Below are positions 33,081-45,018 of a stretch of 64,000 nt of DNA, piece after piece. The notes under the pieces are model-generated. The model was not told where the DNA came from. It searched no databases and was given only the letters and a program-made list of their open reading frames with translations. Origin of the DNA: Liopterus haemorrhoidalis (Eukaryota > Arthropoda > Insecta > Coleoptera > Dytiscidae); NCBI GenBank assembly GCA_963971575.1, contig OZ020613.1, positions 45,374,239 through 45,438,238 on the forward strand, given 5' to 3'. How positions within the stretch are numbered: position 1 is the first letter of the stretch; each line of letters begins with the position of its first letter. A program made the translations under genes and the position numbers.

Positions 33081-34111
33081 TCATTCGAATGGTTTCTCAC
33101 CAGAATGCTTTCGTCTGTGTATAATAAGATGTGCTACCTGTGCAAATTCTTTATCACACAGATCACATTCGAATGGTTTTTCTCCAGAATGAAGTCGTTT
33201 GTGTATAATGAGGTGTGATGACTGTGCAAATGCTTTATTACACTCATCACATTTGAATGGTTTCTCCCCAGAATGTATTCGTTTGTGCATATAAAGATGT
33301 GGTGACTGCGTAAATGCTTTATCACACTGATCACATTTGAATGGTTTCTCCCCAGAATGTATTCGTCTATGATTAAACAGAGCTGATGGATCTGTAAACG
33401 CTTTATGACACTGATCACATATGAATGGTTTCTCGCCAGTATGAATTCTTTTGTGTATGATGAGTTGTGATGATTGTGCAAATGTTTTATAACACTGATC
33501 ACATTTGAATGGTTTCTCCCCAGAATGTATTCGTTTGTGTCTAATGACATGTGAAGACTGCGTAAATGCTTTATTACACTGATCACATTTGAATGGTTTC
33601 TCCCCCGAATGCTTTCGTCTATGAGTAATGAGAGATGATGATTGTGTAAACGCTTTATTACAGTGGTCACACTTGTATGGCTTTTCTCCAGAATGTGTTC
33701 GTTTGTGTTTAATGAAACTTGATGATTGCGCAAATACTTTATTACACTGATCACATTTGAATGGCTTTTCTCCGGAATGTATTCGGCTATGTGTAGTGAG
33801 AGATGATGAATCATTAAATGCTTTACTACATTGATCACATTTGAATGCTAACTTTCCAGAATGCATTCGTTTGTGAACAGTAAGAGTTTTTAAGTGTGAA
33901 AACTTTTTGTTACACTGATCACATTTGAATCGCTTCTCTCCAATATGTACTGCTTTATGTACAGCAAGATCCTGAGCTTGTGCAAACGTTTTTTGACATA
34001 CATCACATTTATAACATGTCTCTATTGTCTGTATTGTATTAATCTGTTTGAACTTGTTGTCGAGCATTGGCTCCCAACTTTCATCTGGATTACCGGAAGG
34101 TGTTTCACTAT
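33081..34111 (-). CDS. Zinc-finger gene 3, exon 3 (11 C2H2 fingers)
   Basis: Acceptor TTATTTGTTTGCAG (AG 34113-34112), phase 1. It begins DSETPSGNPDESWEPMLDNK, followed by 11 regular C2H2 fingers with HSGEKPFKCDQCNKAFTQSS-type repeats, the most uniform array of the cluster. Finger 3 is preceded by the short linker HSGKLAFKC, also found in genes 2 and 4. Stop TGA 33083-33081. With exons 35765-35896 and 36642-36726 the model is 1248 nt, 415 aa, in the most compact locus. A second open frame (234 codons, 33838-33134) is a shadow of the repeat array. Confidence 0.9.
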
Positions 34112-35062
34112 CTGCAAACAAATAACTAATTAATACAGTATGTATGTATTGTTTCCAGAGGCCCTGGACAGAAAAAGCTTACCAAAAGGGATCTTTATTA
34201 ATAGTAATACGGACTTCAATTAAAATACATTTCAAAGACAAAATATTGATGTTAATGGTGTATTTGTACACATTTTAGGGCTTTGTAAGTATCTAGTAAG
34301 TGATAAGAATTTTTGTGCACATTTTTTATTATATTTGTGACAAAATTTCTTTTTTTTTTTAGTAGTAATATTACAGATTAATTTTTCATACTTATAGTTA
34401 TTGCGGATGTTGTATATTAGATCTAGAATGAAGATCTAACAAATATTGGTAGACAGCATATGAATTTTGAATTTAATACCATTTAATACTAATACTATTT
34501 ATTTATTTTATTTTGTTTATTTTATTATTTTATTTATTTTATCTAATTTACTTATCTATTTACTTCGATATATTCATTTAGCTCACTTGTTTAATTTGTT
34601 TACCTTATTTTATTTATTGTATCCTTCTGTTTTAAATTTGCTTAAATTTGTGAATTGCCACATTTGTGATATTTTTTTCGCTATTCATTGTTTGTTGATT
34701 TATTTTGCATGAAATATTACAGTTAAGGATTGTAAAAAAAAATTATCTGTATCTCTTATTCAAATCCGAAGTCAAGAATAATAATAAATTGACAATAGAC
34801 AGCATTTCGAGAGTTTCTTTTTACATTTAGAATAGCTTAAATTATAATATCCCTTCGGCGTAAAGTGTAATATTTAAAATACAATTTTTCGTTCAATTAC
34901 AGCATAACAACTTATTAATTCTCACTGATATACTAAATAGAAACAACGTGGACATAAAAATATAATTAAAAGTGCCAAATTTAAATAATGCTAATTTGAA
35001 AATCGTCTATTTAACATGATGGTATATGGTCCTAGCAATTTGTGATACCTCCGATACATTAG

Positions 35063-35204
35063 ATGCCCGGCTGCTTAAACTAAAAGTCTTAAAACTAGAT
35101 GTAAGCTAAAACTTGATGTAAAACATAACATTTCCTAGCAAAGCAATGCGTTTTAATAAGTTTTAACTTGCATCTAGTTTTAAGACTTTTATGTAACCGG
35201 GCAT
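35063..35204. mobile_element. 142-bp MITE in intron 2 of gene 3
   Basis: The left end reads ATGCCCGG then TAAAAGTCTTAAAACTAGAT. The right end is its inverse (ATCTAGTTTTAAGACTTTTA then CCGGGCAT). TAG flanks both sides, a 3-bp duplication that would fit PIF/Harbinger. Confidence 0.85.
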
Positions 35205-35764
35205 TAGTGTGATATAGTCAGTAGATTTCTCTATGGGACAGTTATGTTTGAAAAACATATTTTCTAAGATTTTAATTGTTTCACGGATAGGTACGGTAGG
35301 GAAAAGTGAAACGACGTGAAACGAAACTAGTTTTTGATTGTTGTTTAAATGTCTTTGATTTTATCTACTAGATCTAACGAATCCATAACTGTTAAATCAT
35401 TGTGAATCTTTAATTGAGCGAATTCTTTAACTACTAATTCTGAGAGGCTATATGTTGTTAAATTGTTATTTGATATTATAAATCTGTATGAATTTTCATA
35501 GATTGTCATAGATTTATTTATAGTTTAGATATAGTTAGATACTAACATTTCTAACTGTTATACTATAGGAGAATTCAAATACCACGCGTTATATGTACTA
35601 GTAGAGTGTAAGTGTGTCATCTGTGATCAAGAACGGCCAGAGAACACTTTGTCAAGACATAAGATTGTACATCTCATATTTTTCAGTCAACAGTAATACA
35701 TAATGAAAAGTAATAGTAAACAAGCAATGGTAGCATAAGCATCAACTTATTTAACTCGACTGAC

Positions 35765-35896
35765 CAGTGTGTGCGGCAGCTTCACTCTCCAGTTCATCTT
35801 CAAATTCACTGGGGTCCAGAGGTTCAGACTTAATGTAAATCTTCTCTATTTTGGAGTCGTTGTGGTATAGTTCGTCTGTAACTTCATCTTTGATTG
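35765..35896 (-). CDS. Zinc-finger gene 3, exon 2
   Basis: Acceptor TGTTCATTGCAG (AG 35898-35897), donor G/GTCAGT (GT 35764-35763), 132 nt, phase 1 on both sides. It encodes AIKDEVTDELYHNDSKIEK then IYIKSEPLDPSEFEDELES. SUMO-type motifs IKDE and IKSE; the acidic tail after IKSEPLD resembles an extended, negatively charged consensus. Confidence 0.87.
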
Positions 35897-36408
35897 CTGC
35901 AATGAACAGATCATAGCCAAATATAAAATAACTGCATAGTGTAAAAATTTATGTGAAATGTGCAATTTAAGTGAACTGTTCATTTTAAGATTCGTTAATC
36001 CACGTCAATCTTTCATTTAATACCCTACCCAAAACTATATACACGTATATCAAAATAGGTACATGCATGCCAAATTTCAGCACTCTAGGTCCAGCCGTTT
36101 AGCCACAATTTTTACTGAAAAGACCTACTGATACATGAGTAACGGTACAAGGGTTTCTTGGTCATACACACGAAGTCCTTAAAATACATTCAACATATTC
36201 CCTAATGAAATATTACTAAAATTCTCCAGAAACATAATATGACAACAAATGATGATTACAGTTGAGGAGAATCCTAAAGCCGACCGATCGACAGAGAACT
36301 GATAAACAAATATATGTATATCTATTTCACACAAGTAATGTAAGATACCAATAAAGTATTTGAACTACTCATACCAAAGTACGTTCGTAGTTTTCATCTT
36401 CGTTTGTT

Positions 36409-36600
36409 TTATTTGAATGTATACATACATATGTGTAGTTTTGTTTTTATGCCGCTGCATACTGTGGCAGTGGCAAGAGGAACTGAAGCAGAGTATATAT
36501 CTTTCTCAACATCCAAACAAATGACATCGCTTGATTTTAATAATTTCCTCAGTTGAACCACGTGCTTTTTTAACCCGTCACCGGCCAAATAGCTTCTCAA
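36409..36600 (-). other. Unrecognised ORF in intron 1 of gene 3
   Basis: 63 codons containing LAGDGLKKHVVQLRKLLKSS and DVICLDVEKDIYSA. Its composition looks coding-like, but no family is recognised. Family introns lack it, so it probably arrived with an insertion at about 36230-36605. Confidence 0.2.
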
Positions 36601-36641
36601 GTATAACAGTATTGTGTGTTATAAATGTGCTTGTTACTAAC

Positions 36642-36726
36642 CTGTATCCTTTGTATCAGTAAGTTCATATTCTGCCTTAATATAAATAGATTTATGAATA
36701 ATATCGCTGTCTCTCGTATTATTCAT
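36642..36726 (-). CDS. Zinc-finger gene 3, coding exon 1
   Basis: ATG 36726-36724, donor G/GTTAGT, 85 nt. It encodes MNNTRDSDIIHKSIYIKAEY then ELTDTKDT. SUMO-type motif IKAE. The start agrees with paralogs. Confidence 0.83.
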
Positions 36727-36821
36727 ATCCTTTCTTAAGACAAAACCCTTCTAATTTTTGTTTGATTCCTAAGTAAGTAAAATGACTTCTGATATAATCA
36801 ACTTGCTTTATTAATTTCAGT

Positions 36822-36850
36822 TAGTTGCAGTCCGTGCGCATTACTGATCA
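36822..36850 (-). promoter_or_regulatory. Conserved upstream block of gene 3
   Basis: Plus-strand TAGTTGCAGTCCGTGCGCAT then TACTGATCA, 96-124 bp upstream of the ATG. On the minus strand it contains ATCAGTAATG, an initiator-like TCAGT. Shared with genes 0, 1 and 2. Confidence 0.45.
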
Positions 36851-37138
36851 CTATTCATATCTTTGAGTCTGTGTCAAATCGGCTTGGGTCAAGAGTGCTA
36901 CAAAAAAAAAAAAAAAATTAAGTTGGGAACACTGAATTTTTGCCAACTGTAATGAGAAGTTACTAGTTACTAGAAGTTATCCCTATTACACGATAACATA
37001 GATGAAATTATTGATTTTATTATAATTTTAGTTCCATAAAATTCCAATATAGTACTCTTATAACACATATTATATCATTCCATTTCCTACAGTAGTACTA
37101 CTATATTTTTAACGATTACCTTCAAATTATAAATTTTA

Positions 37139-37470
37139 TAGTGCGTTCGAAGGTGAGTATGCAGTACAGGGCATATGGAGTAGTTCTTTTTCATACTCTC
37201 TAATGGGTTTACAGAATGACGCTATCCTTTTCTTGCTAGTCGACGTTGCCAGCTCTAAAACACGCTGATCTGTGAAGACGCAGTATTCTACAAATGACCA
37301 TTTGTTTTTGTTGAGTGTTATTTTGAGTTTTATAAGAGTTGATTTTTGTAAATAATACGAATTTTTCATATTATTTTAATTGACACATTTGACACTTTTA
37401 CAACATTTGGCAACACCGCTCCTATTTGCCATAAGAGCTATACTGCAAACTCACCTTCGAACGCACTATA
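37139..37470. mobile_element. 332-bp MITE upstream of gene 3
   Basis: Perfect inverted ends TAGTGCGTTCGAAGGTGAGT, with further symmetry at TGCAGTA, bordered by TA. An ORF inside (37369-37136) simply reads through the end repeat and is probably random. Confidence 0.85.
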
Positions 37471-39053
37471 GTTCTACAGATTTTGCCTCTACAATGTTAC
37501 CACTAGATAAAAGTGAAATGTTTTTCCACTTTTTTTTTGTAATATTGTCGTAATGCACGCAAAATAGCGCGCACTACAAATTAAAATCTGTTTTTATTAT
37601 ACACTAATTTATAATTAAATACTTTAATTGAATATATAAGTAAGAACATATTGATCTATGAAATACGTTTCTATTATTGTAAAGCGAATAATACTTGGAA
37701 TTTGAGAGAAAACAAATATATAGATTATTAATATAGTTTAAGAAAAACATTAAACTGAAGGAGATCAAAAGTGTTAGAGGCCAAGAATAAATACGCCAAT
37801 AATAATTCAAAATAAATATCTCGAATATTAAAGACATTTAATTAAAACGCCTTACATAATAACTGATATTTTTAAATCTGATATATCAGTAGAATATAAT
37901 TTTACCTACGATAACCTGGTCTACGAGATATGTATTGAAATTTAGAACATTTAAGTCTTTAACTGATTTATTTTTATACATTTTTGCAATGAATTTGTAA
38001 TCAGTGATTCTTAAACTCTGGTCCGCGGGTAAAGGCCTTTAAGTGATTAAATTTGTTTTATATTGGAACTAGAAACTGTACAACTGCGGATTGGATGTAC
38101 CTGAATGATATTAATTATAAAAAGGAAATTAGGAAATATGTAAATCCATTATATTTAAAATAACATACATACAGCGACTTGAAAAAGAGGATAGTCTCCA
38201 TACAAATTATATTTAACCAGAACTGTAAAATAATGATTATTTTTGTAATCAACTATTTGTGGAAAACCATTACTCATATAACCGCAATCAGAAATTTGAT
38301 TGAAATTACCTAAATAAACAGAATAAAAAATTCTTGATACGATTAGAAATATTCAAAAAGTAATCAAATCTTTACAAAACTATGTTAAAATTTGGAATTT
38401 TTCATATTCTCAAAATATTTAGGTCTACGACCAACATCGCTCTTAATTTTCGCTTCCCTCGAAATAAAACATTCATATAAATAATAATCAATACACTTTA
38501 TTATTCTAAAAAAACATAAACTTTTTCTTACATTAATCTTCACAAAATATTACAATGTAAAAATATATTTAACATACAGGTTTATTATTTGAAAACATTT
38601 ATCGTACGTATATGCAGGGCATATATTCAAAATAATAAACCAGTTAGATAAAAAAAATAAATAAAACACTAAAAAATCTGACCAGAAAAAAAAAATTAAC
38701 TGTAGTTGTAGCCCTAATTATTTTAATAATTATCATACAATTTGTTGATTTTTAAAAATTGTTGATGTGGTCATTTTCCAAAAGTAGAAACTAAATCTTT
38801 TTCTGTACCTGTTATCCCACTATTCATTTTAACAACCAGTATGGAAGTATTTCAATATTTTAAGAACTGATATGCTCGTACCGGTTGAATATTGTCACTG
38901 CATATATTTAAGTATTTATTACAATATATATAGCTTAACACAATGGTATGCAAATTTTTGTGACAGAATGTCATGACACTGTTTATTTAATAATTTAAAA
39001 TAAAAATACGCCGTTAACCTGCCAAAATTAAGGTAAGCTTAGAATTGTAATAA
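37471..39053. other. AT-rich, no gene seen
   Basis: Only short ORFs. At 38002-38035 CAGTGATTCTTAAACTCTGG then TCCGCGGG resembles one hAT terminus, but no partner end was found. The rest holds no recognised feature. Confidence 0.4.
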
Positions 39054-39350
39054 GGCGTTTACGAAAACTCTACCAGTAGATACCGGGAACATCCACTGTG
39101 TTCGAAAACAAGTTCGGTGAAGGTGTATAAGCATGTAGCTGTTTACCGACCGGTTGATTTCCTGGGGAAGATTTACTATACCCCACTCAACATAACCTTA
39201 TTCTAGCTAAACTATTCTAACATAACTAGTATTCTAGCTAAAGCCTAGCCTAACCTAACTATAGAGGCAGCACATAAGTTTATGTTTAATGGGGTTCAGT
39301 AAAGATTGGCCGATGTACCATATCCACCAGTAGAGTTTTCGTAAACGCCT
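39054..39350. mobile_element. 297-bp MITE with TA-type flanks
   Basis: The ends GGCGTTTACGAAAACTCTAC and (inverted) the same are flanked by TAA/TAG. The same terminus appears at 46250-46275, at the far end of the big palindrome. Noncoding interior. Confidence 0.8.
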
Positions 39351-40550
39351 AGTGATTTGGCCAAGATCAACTTTAGGTATGCATATTTATATATAAAAAG
39401 AATGCTGTTTGGATAGCAGGATCACCAGACCTGTATCTTGTTCACTAGTTTATTGCACTGTCATTTATTATTTAATTATTAAAATTAATTTAGTTAACTA
39501 CAACTTTCCATATGTCTTTCCATTTGAATCCGGTCGCAGTAGCACTACAATTATTTTAAGTCCCAGCAAGAAAACCATTTTCACTGTGACCAGCACGTAT
39601 TTTCTCGTTCTGATATTATAGTCCAGGCCTTATAGTGTTACATCGGACAGTGTTTCTTTGTTCCTCATTTTTTATCACATTTGACCATCTTATATCAAGA
39701 TTCATTATAAGCAACGGTTTTGAAAAACTTCGCAAAAATAATCTGGAATACAGAAAAATATTTAAAAGTTTCCCTCAGTAGTCAAAACCAATATTTTTTA
39801 ATAATAAATAGTTTAAATGTCATTTATAACATTTCAATTTATTATAATATCTACTTACATTAATTATTTAAAATATGTACATATGTTTATTAAAGGCATA
39901 GACAACCAAATTAAAGGTTAGACAATAAATGACATATGTATCAAAATTTTACTAGTAGTTCTAAGTTTATAATAATAAGGTCTAAATTAATATTATATAT
40001 AAACAAACCATATGTATTGATGTATTTACTTTCTAATTAATGTTCTTTATTAAATTGTTTACAAAATACTTCAAAATGAATTAAATATTACATGAATAAG
40101 TTAAATTAATTTACGGATTTTAGAAATGTTATCCAATAAACACGGCTTTTATTTTTCACATATTATTTTATTATTTCGAAGTTGGGAACACTTTCCTTAT
40201 CATCTTTAGCACATTTGACACAGACTCTGTCAAATGTACTAAAAATGATAAGGTAAGTGTTCCCAACTTCGAAATAATAAAAAAATATGTGAAAAATAGA
40301 AGCCGTGTTTATTGGATAACATTTCTAAAATCCGTAAATTAATTTAACTTATTCATGTAATATTTAATTCATTTTGAAGTATTTTGTAAACAATTTAATA
40401 AAGAACATTAATTAGAAAGTAAATTACATCAATACATATGGTTTATTTATATATAATATTAATTTAGACCTTATTATTATAAACTACTATTATCTGTCTC
40501 ATTTTGTAATACGAAACTAACAGGGAAACTTCATTTTTTATGTTGTATAT

Positions 40551-40787
40551 TGTAAGGATAGCTGCTGTGGGCTTTATTAAAACTTATCATAAATACAATT
40601 CATTAAGCTAATATTAAATAACTTCATGTCCGTCTTACTGTCATGTCCGTCTCACTATCCTCGTCTCACTCCTCGTTCCGTCCAGATGTCTCCACCTACC
40701 TATATTTTACCGTAAATATAACAGTCATGTCTCACGGGTCGTCGTTCACGTCGCGAGCGGGTTATTTGATTTTGGCGGGATCCTACA
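40551..40787 (-). repeat. 3' LTR of the Gypsy-type element
   Basis: 237 bp, TG...CA ends. It differs from the other LTR by a short tandem-copy difference in the CATGTCCGTCTCACTATC region and very few substitutions. The pol frame runs 88 bp into it. No good polypurine tract was seen just inside. Confidence 0.93.
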
Positions 40788-43700
40788 GTTCGGCCATTCT
40801 GACCAGCCGTTGACCCAACGGTGTCATGTTCAGATTCGACCTCGTCTTGTTCCGAATCTTTATCGTCTTTCTTGTCGTCTTCGCTCTTCTCATTGTGGTC
40901 GTCACTTTCATTTCCATCGCGATTAACGTCATCTTCTCTTTCATCATCATTATCGTCATATTCATCATTGGCGTCGTTTACTTCATTCGTCTCTTCAGGT
41001 ACGTCTTCAGCTTCTTCGTCACTCGTTTCCTCGTCAGTGCTGTCATCATCCAATAGGGTATTGGTCCATGGTTTAATTCTTTCCGGTGGTAAAACACTTT
41101 GATATGGTTTTTGCTTCAATTTAGTTCCGTGTACATCTATTACTACGTATCGGTCATTGTCCAATACTTTTTCAATCATGTAAGGCCCTACATATTTGGG
41201 TAACATCTTAGGACCTATGTTTCCTTCTGCACCGGTTCGTTGCACTGCAATAAAATCGCCCTCACTATACCTCAAATGTGGTCGTCTTCGTTTATTATAG
41301 CATTTCTCATTTTGAGCCGCAGCTTTCCGTATATTTTCAACTGCGTTAGCTCTCATGTTTTGGCGTTGATCGTTCAACAAATATTCGTCAATGCCAATGT
41401 CAAGTTCTGTGTCTAGAACTGCATCGTAGCCTCTTGGTTTAAATCCAAATAAAATTTCACCTGGACTCCAACCTGTGCTCTTTTGTTTGGTACGGTTCAG
41501 TGCGAGTTGTACGAAACCAATCTTTTCGTCCCATCTCTCTATATCTGTACAGCTCTTCAACAGTGCGGGCATTAATGTTCTATTATACCGCTCGATTTGT
41601 CCGTTACCTCTAGGAGTCTGTACTGCAACATGAGTTAGTTGAACATCCCATTTTTCACAAAATTCTCGGAATTCGTTTCCTGAGAAAGCCGTTCCTCTAT
41701 CTGCTATGATGCGCTTAGGTGCACCAAAAATGGTAAACATCTCATCCAATATCTTCACGACTTCATTTGCTCCGGTTGTTCGAGTTGGCCACAAAAATAT
41801 GAATTTTGAAAAACCATCAATCAATTCAAATACGTGTTTATTGCCTCGTAACGTCTTTGTTAGTGGGCCTAGATGATCCACATGGAGTGTGTGCCAAGGC
41901 GTTGTGCCTTTTTCTAAAGAGTGAAGGAAGCCTTCATTCTTCCTCGCTTTTTGGTTATACCTGATGCAGTCTACACAGTTTTGTATAGGATGGAATTTGC
42001 CGTCGTCTTGTCGCTGTAATAATATGGCACCAAAACCAATAGCGCTAGCGTCTGTATGCAACTGGGTTTCTTTATTCGGATCGTAAATCTTAAGTACGGG
42101 TTCGGAGATCAGAATACTCCTTAGCACCTCGAAAGCATGGACTTGCTCAGGTCCAATTTTGAATTTTGCGTCCTTCTTCAAAAGGTCCGTCCAGGGTTTA
42201 GCGATCAGCGAATATCCACTGATGAATCTTCGGAAATAGCTTGTGAGACCCAGGAATCCTCGGACTTGTCTCAATGTTTTAGGAAAGGGAAAATTAGCTA
42301 CAGCCTTTACTTTTAGCTTACCAGGTCTAATTTCACCATGGCTGATTTCATATCCTAAGTAGTCGATTCGCTGCTTGGCAAAGCAACATTTGTCTAGTCT
42401 CAATCTGATTCCATATTCCCAAATTCTGGCTGCAACAATCTGTAATATCTCTAGATGCTGTTCGAGCGTCTCCGTTGCTATTAGGATATCATCAAGATAT
42501 ATTTGTATCTTTTCTTCACGTAGCAAGTCATCGAAAATTCGGGTTATATACCTTTGGAAGACTGCAGGTCCATTGCAGAGACCAAAAGGGACTTTCAAGA
42601 ATTCGTATTGACCTCTCGGTACAACAAAAGAGGTGTACTGAATCGAATCTTCATCCAGGTCAATGTGGAAGAAACCATCTTTAAGATGTAATGCTGTGAA
42701 GTATTTCGCTTGGCTTAGATTGCCAATGAGGTCATCAATATGTGGCAGGGGATACTTATCCTTTACTGTCACCTCGTTCAAGGCTCTGTAGTCCACGCAC
42801 AAGCGCAATTCGTCGTTCTTCTTCTTCGTTAGGACCACTGGACTTGAATATTCTGACGTGCTTGGCCTGATTATTCCACGTCCTAGCCAATCTTCTATGA
42901 TCCCGTCTACTTGGTCGCGTTCACTATAAGCAAGTCGTCTAGGACTACAACTTATTTGTTTGTTGGACTTCAGCTGTATCTTCATTTTGACGTTCGCTTT
43001 ACTTTCCGGATATGGGTTGGCTGGAACACAACTTTCAATCATTTCTTCAATTTGCTTCGTCACACCATAGGGTAGGTTATCATCAATGTCTAAATCAAGG
43101 ATCTTTTCAACATCTACGTTCATCATCGATAATACGTCTGTCGTCGTCTCGTCTTTGGACTCTTCAAATTTTATTGTCCACCTCATTTCGTCACTTAGGA
43201 ACTGCCGTCCCAATACTAGGTCAACCTTGATTGCTTCGTCAGGTACAATAACTGTGTTAATTGTGTAGCCTCGTCCTTCTATTTCGATGTCGAGCGTTGC
43301 TTCTTGCGTGCATCGCACTTCTTTACCACCTAGTCCTGTCAGAACTCGCTGCTTCTGTCGCGTTGGAAGGTAAAATCTGTAGGCCTGGCTCTTTCTGATC
43401 AGATTCACACATGAACCTGTATCGAAAAGTATCATTAGCTTCTCGCCCTTAACATTCACGAAACGTTGGTATGGTGACTCGTCTTCATATGCGAGGTTAA
43501 TATTTCGCCTTTCGGGGTTGCGTTCTTCGATATGGTCGTTTGGTCTACTATTCCGTCGATTATCTGGGCACTCATCAGATTTATGGCCGTATTTTTGGCA
43601 CTTAAAACATCGCGGTCCTCTGTTCCTATCGGGACATGCTCTCGACATATGCCCTCTTCGGCCGCAATTGAAACAATTGTTTTGTTCTGCAGATGTCGGC

Positions 43701-43870
43701 GTTTTCGTCGGGGTATGTTTGGATTTGGATTCTGTCTTCGGCGTCCAGCGTTCGTTCTTATTATGGTCGATCATCGTTGACTGTTCGTACTGCTTGAGTC
43801 TCCTAAGAAGCTCTTTCGGGTTGTCAGGTGCTATCAGCCTCAAAGTATCGCAAAGCACCGTGTCGTTCAA
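40700..43870 (-). pseudogene. Gypsy gag C-terminus and pol, defective
   Basis: 1056 codons from an internal Met. Domains by residue: two CCHC knuckles (66-80 and 88-102), aspartic protease DTG (150-152), RT (about 300-490) with FGLCNGPAVFQR and YLDD (458-461), start of RNase H with TDAS (605-608), then directly the CVDC half of the integrase zinc site (632-635), and the integrase core with D665, D723 and E759 (D-35-E spacing kept). Most of RNase H and the HH half of the zinc site are lost in frame at about 41985. RT motif A has His (codon 42688-42686) where the family has its catalytic Asp. A highly acidic C-terminal tail (about 960-1030) ends the protein. Upstream it is in -1 frame relative to gag. 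Confidence 0.95.
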
Positions 43871-43932
43871 GCCGTTTATAACATATTTTACTACTGCAGC
43901 GTCACTTAAATCTGCCCTTTTTGCAATAGCGA

Positions 43933-44634
43933 CTACATCATAAAAATATTCTTCAATCGATTCACTCTTCTGTTTTTTCGGTTAACTAGCTCAAAATGTA
44001 CGTCAGCTTCATTTTTAGATGACGGAAAACTGTCCACGATCGCGCTGCAAAATTGGTTCCAATCGGTGAGGTGTTCAATCGAGCTATCGTACCATACGCG
44101 TGCGGCACCTCTTAACTTAGTTGCTGCATGTAACACCGTTGTGAAATTGTCCCATCTATAGGCCGTTGCGATTGCATCAACTCTTCGAATCCACTGTGGT
44201 GCAGTTAAGGATGTAGATTTCGATGGGTCGAACACTGGAACTACATCAACAATGTCTTTAGGCCGTAAATTCGCGGTTCGGCTGTCCGATCGTTCTAGTA
44301 CACGTCTTTCGCGGTCAAGCAACTGTTTTTCGCGAGCTAATAATTCGCGTTCCCAACTTATCAACTGTCTTTGGGCTTCTAAATCACTAACGACAGAATT
44401 CGGCGTCGCACCGTTCGCGGAAGGAGTCGTTGCACATGTATTCGACGCGTTAATCATCGCGGCAGCGTCGTTTTCCATCGTCATAGGCAATAACGCGGCA
44501 GGAAGAACGTTTTGTACCGGAGTTATTAACGTAGAACCGATCACATTGTCCATTGTTGCATTAATAACGTTTTCCGTTTCACTATCACTGGAATCTTGCA
44601 CAATTTTAACGTTTGTAGCGCTGCCCGTCGACAT
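43933..44634 (-). pseudogene. Gypsy gag N-terminal part
   Basis: 233 codons. An acidic N-terminus (MSTGSATNVKIVQDSSDSET) is followed by a coiled-coil-like ERELLAREKQLLDRERR and a capsid-like stretch with WIRRVDAIATAYRWDNF. Read-out stops at 43935-43933, just after the A AAA AAC heptamer (43978-43972). The other frame continues the same gag through the zinc knuckles. So gag is split into two frames. Confidence 0.88.
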
Positions 44635-44839
44635 TTTTAACCGTGGAAATAGTTCTGTTCAAAATACAATACCGGATCACTAGCAACAAAGTGATTAGAG
44701 TCTGTTCAATAATGTCAGCAAACACTAATGTCACACATAAACAAAAGAGAGTGCACGAGACGCCACTGGTGACACAACACTACTTTTAAAATGTCAGCCA
44801 CAATTCTTTATTTACGTCCAATCTGTATCAGCGAACAGA

Positions 44840-45000
44840 TTATCCATTAATATCCGTCAAGAATCCGTTATTAACCGTTTTAATCACGTATAATCTTTTA
44901 TAATCCGTTAACATCTGTTTTAATCACTTATCATCCTTTATAATCCGTCAACACCTTTTATAATCCGTGATTATTTGTAATAATCCTTTAATCACTTAAC
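44840..45000. repeat. Leader repeats of the Gypsy element
   Basis: Imperfect repeats built on TTTATAATCCGT and TTTTAATCACTTA between the primer site and gag. They probably form the untranslated leader. Confidence 0.65.
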
Positions 45001-45018
45001 GATCCCACTTCTGAACAC
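45001..45018 (-). other. Primer-binding site, Leu-tRNA-like
   Basis: Directly inside the 5' LTR the plus strand reads GATCCCACTTCTGAACAC, close to the 3' end of insect Leu tRNAs (CCCACTTCTGACACCA, from general knowledge) with one extra base. Position and similarity suggest the minus-strand primer site. Confidence 0.5.

Noticed and set aside
33134..33838. 234-codon ORF and similar long ORFs at 23061-23660, 53930-54475 and 9870-10262
   Set aside because: These are shifted-frame readings of the zinc-finger arrays. The 84-bp repeat keeps the second frame open; the peptides (NHSNVISVIKHLHS-type) match no family.
34467..34712. 81-codon hydrophobic ORF in intron 2 of gene 3
   Set aside because: A T-rich tract giving Leu/Phe/Tyr runs. 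It looks like a membrane peptide but is compositional.
40821..41102. Ser-rich ORFs opposite the Gypsy pol C-terminus, and ORFs at 43518-43943 and 44252-44683
   Set aside because: They are antisense to clear gag and pol coding; the serine runs are complements of acidic codons.
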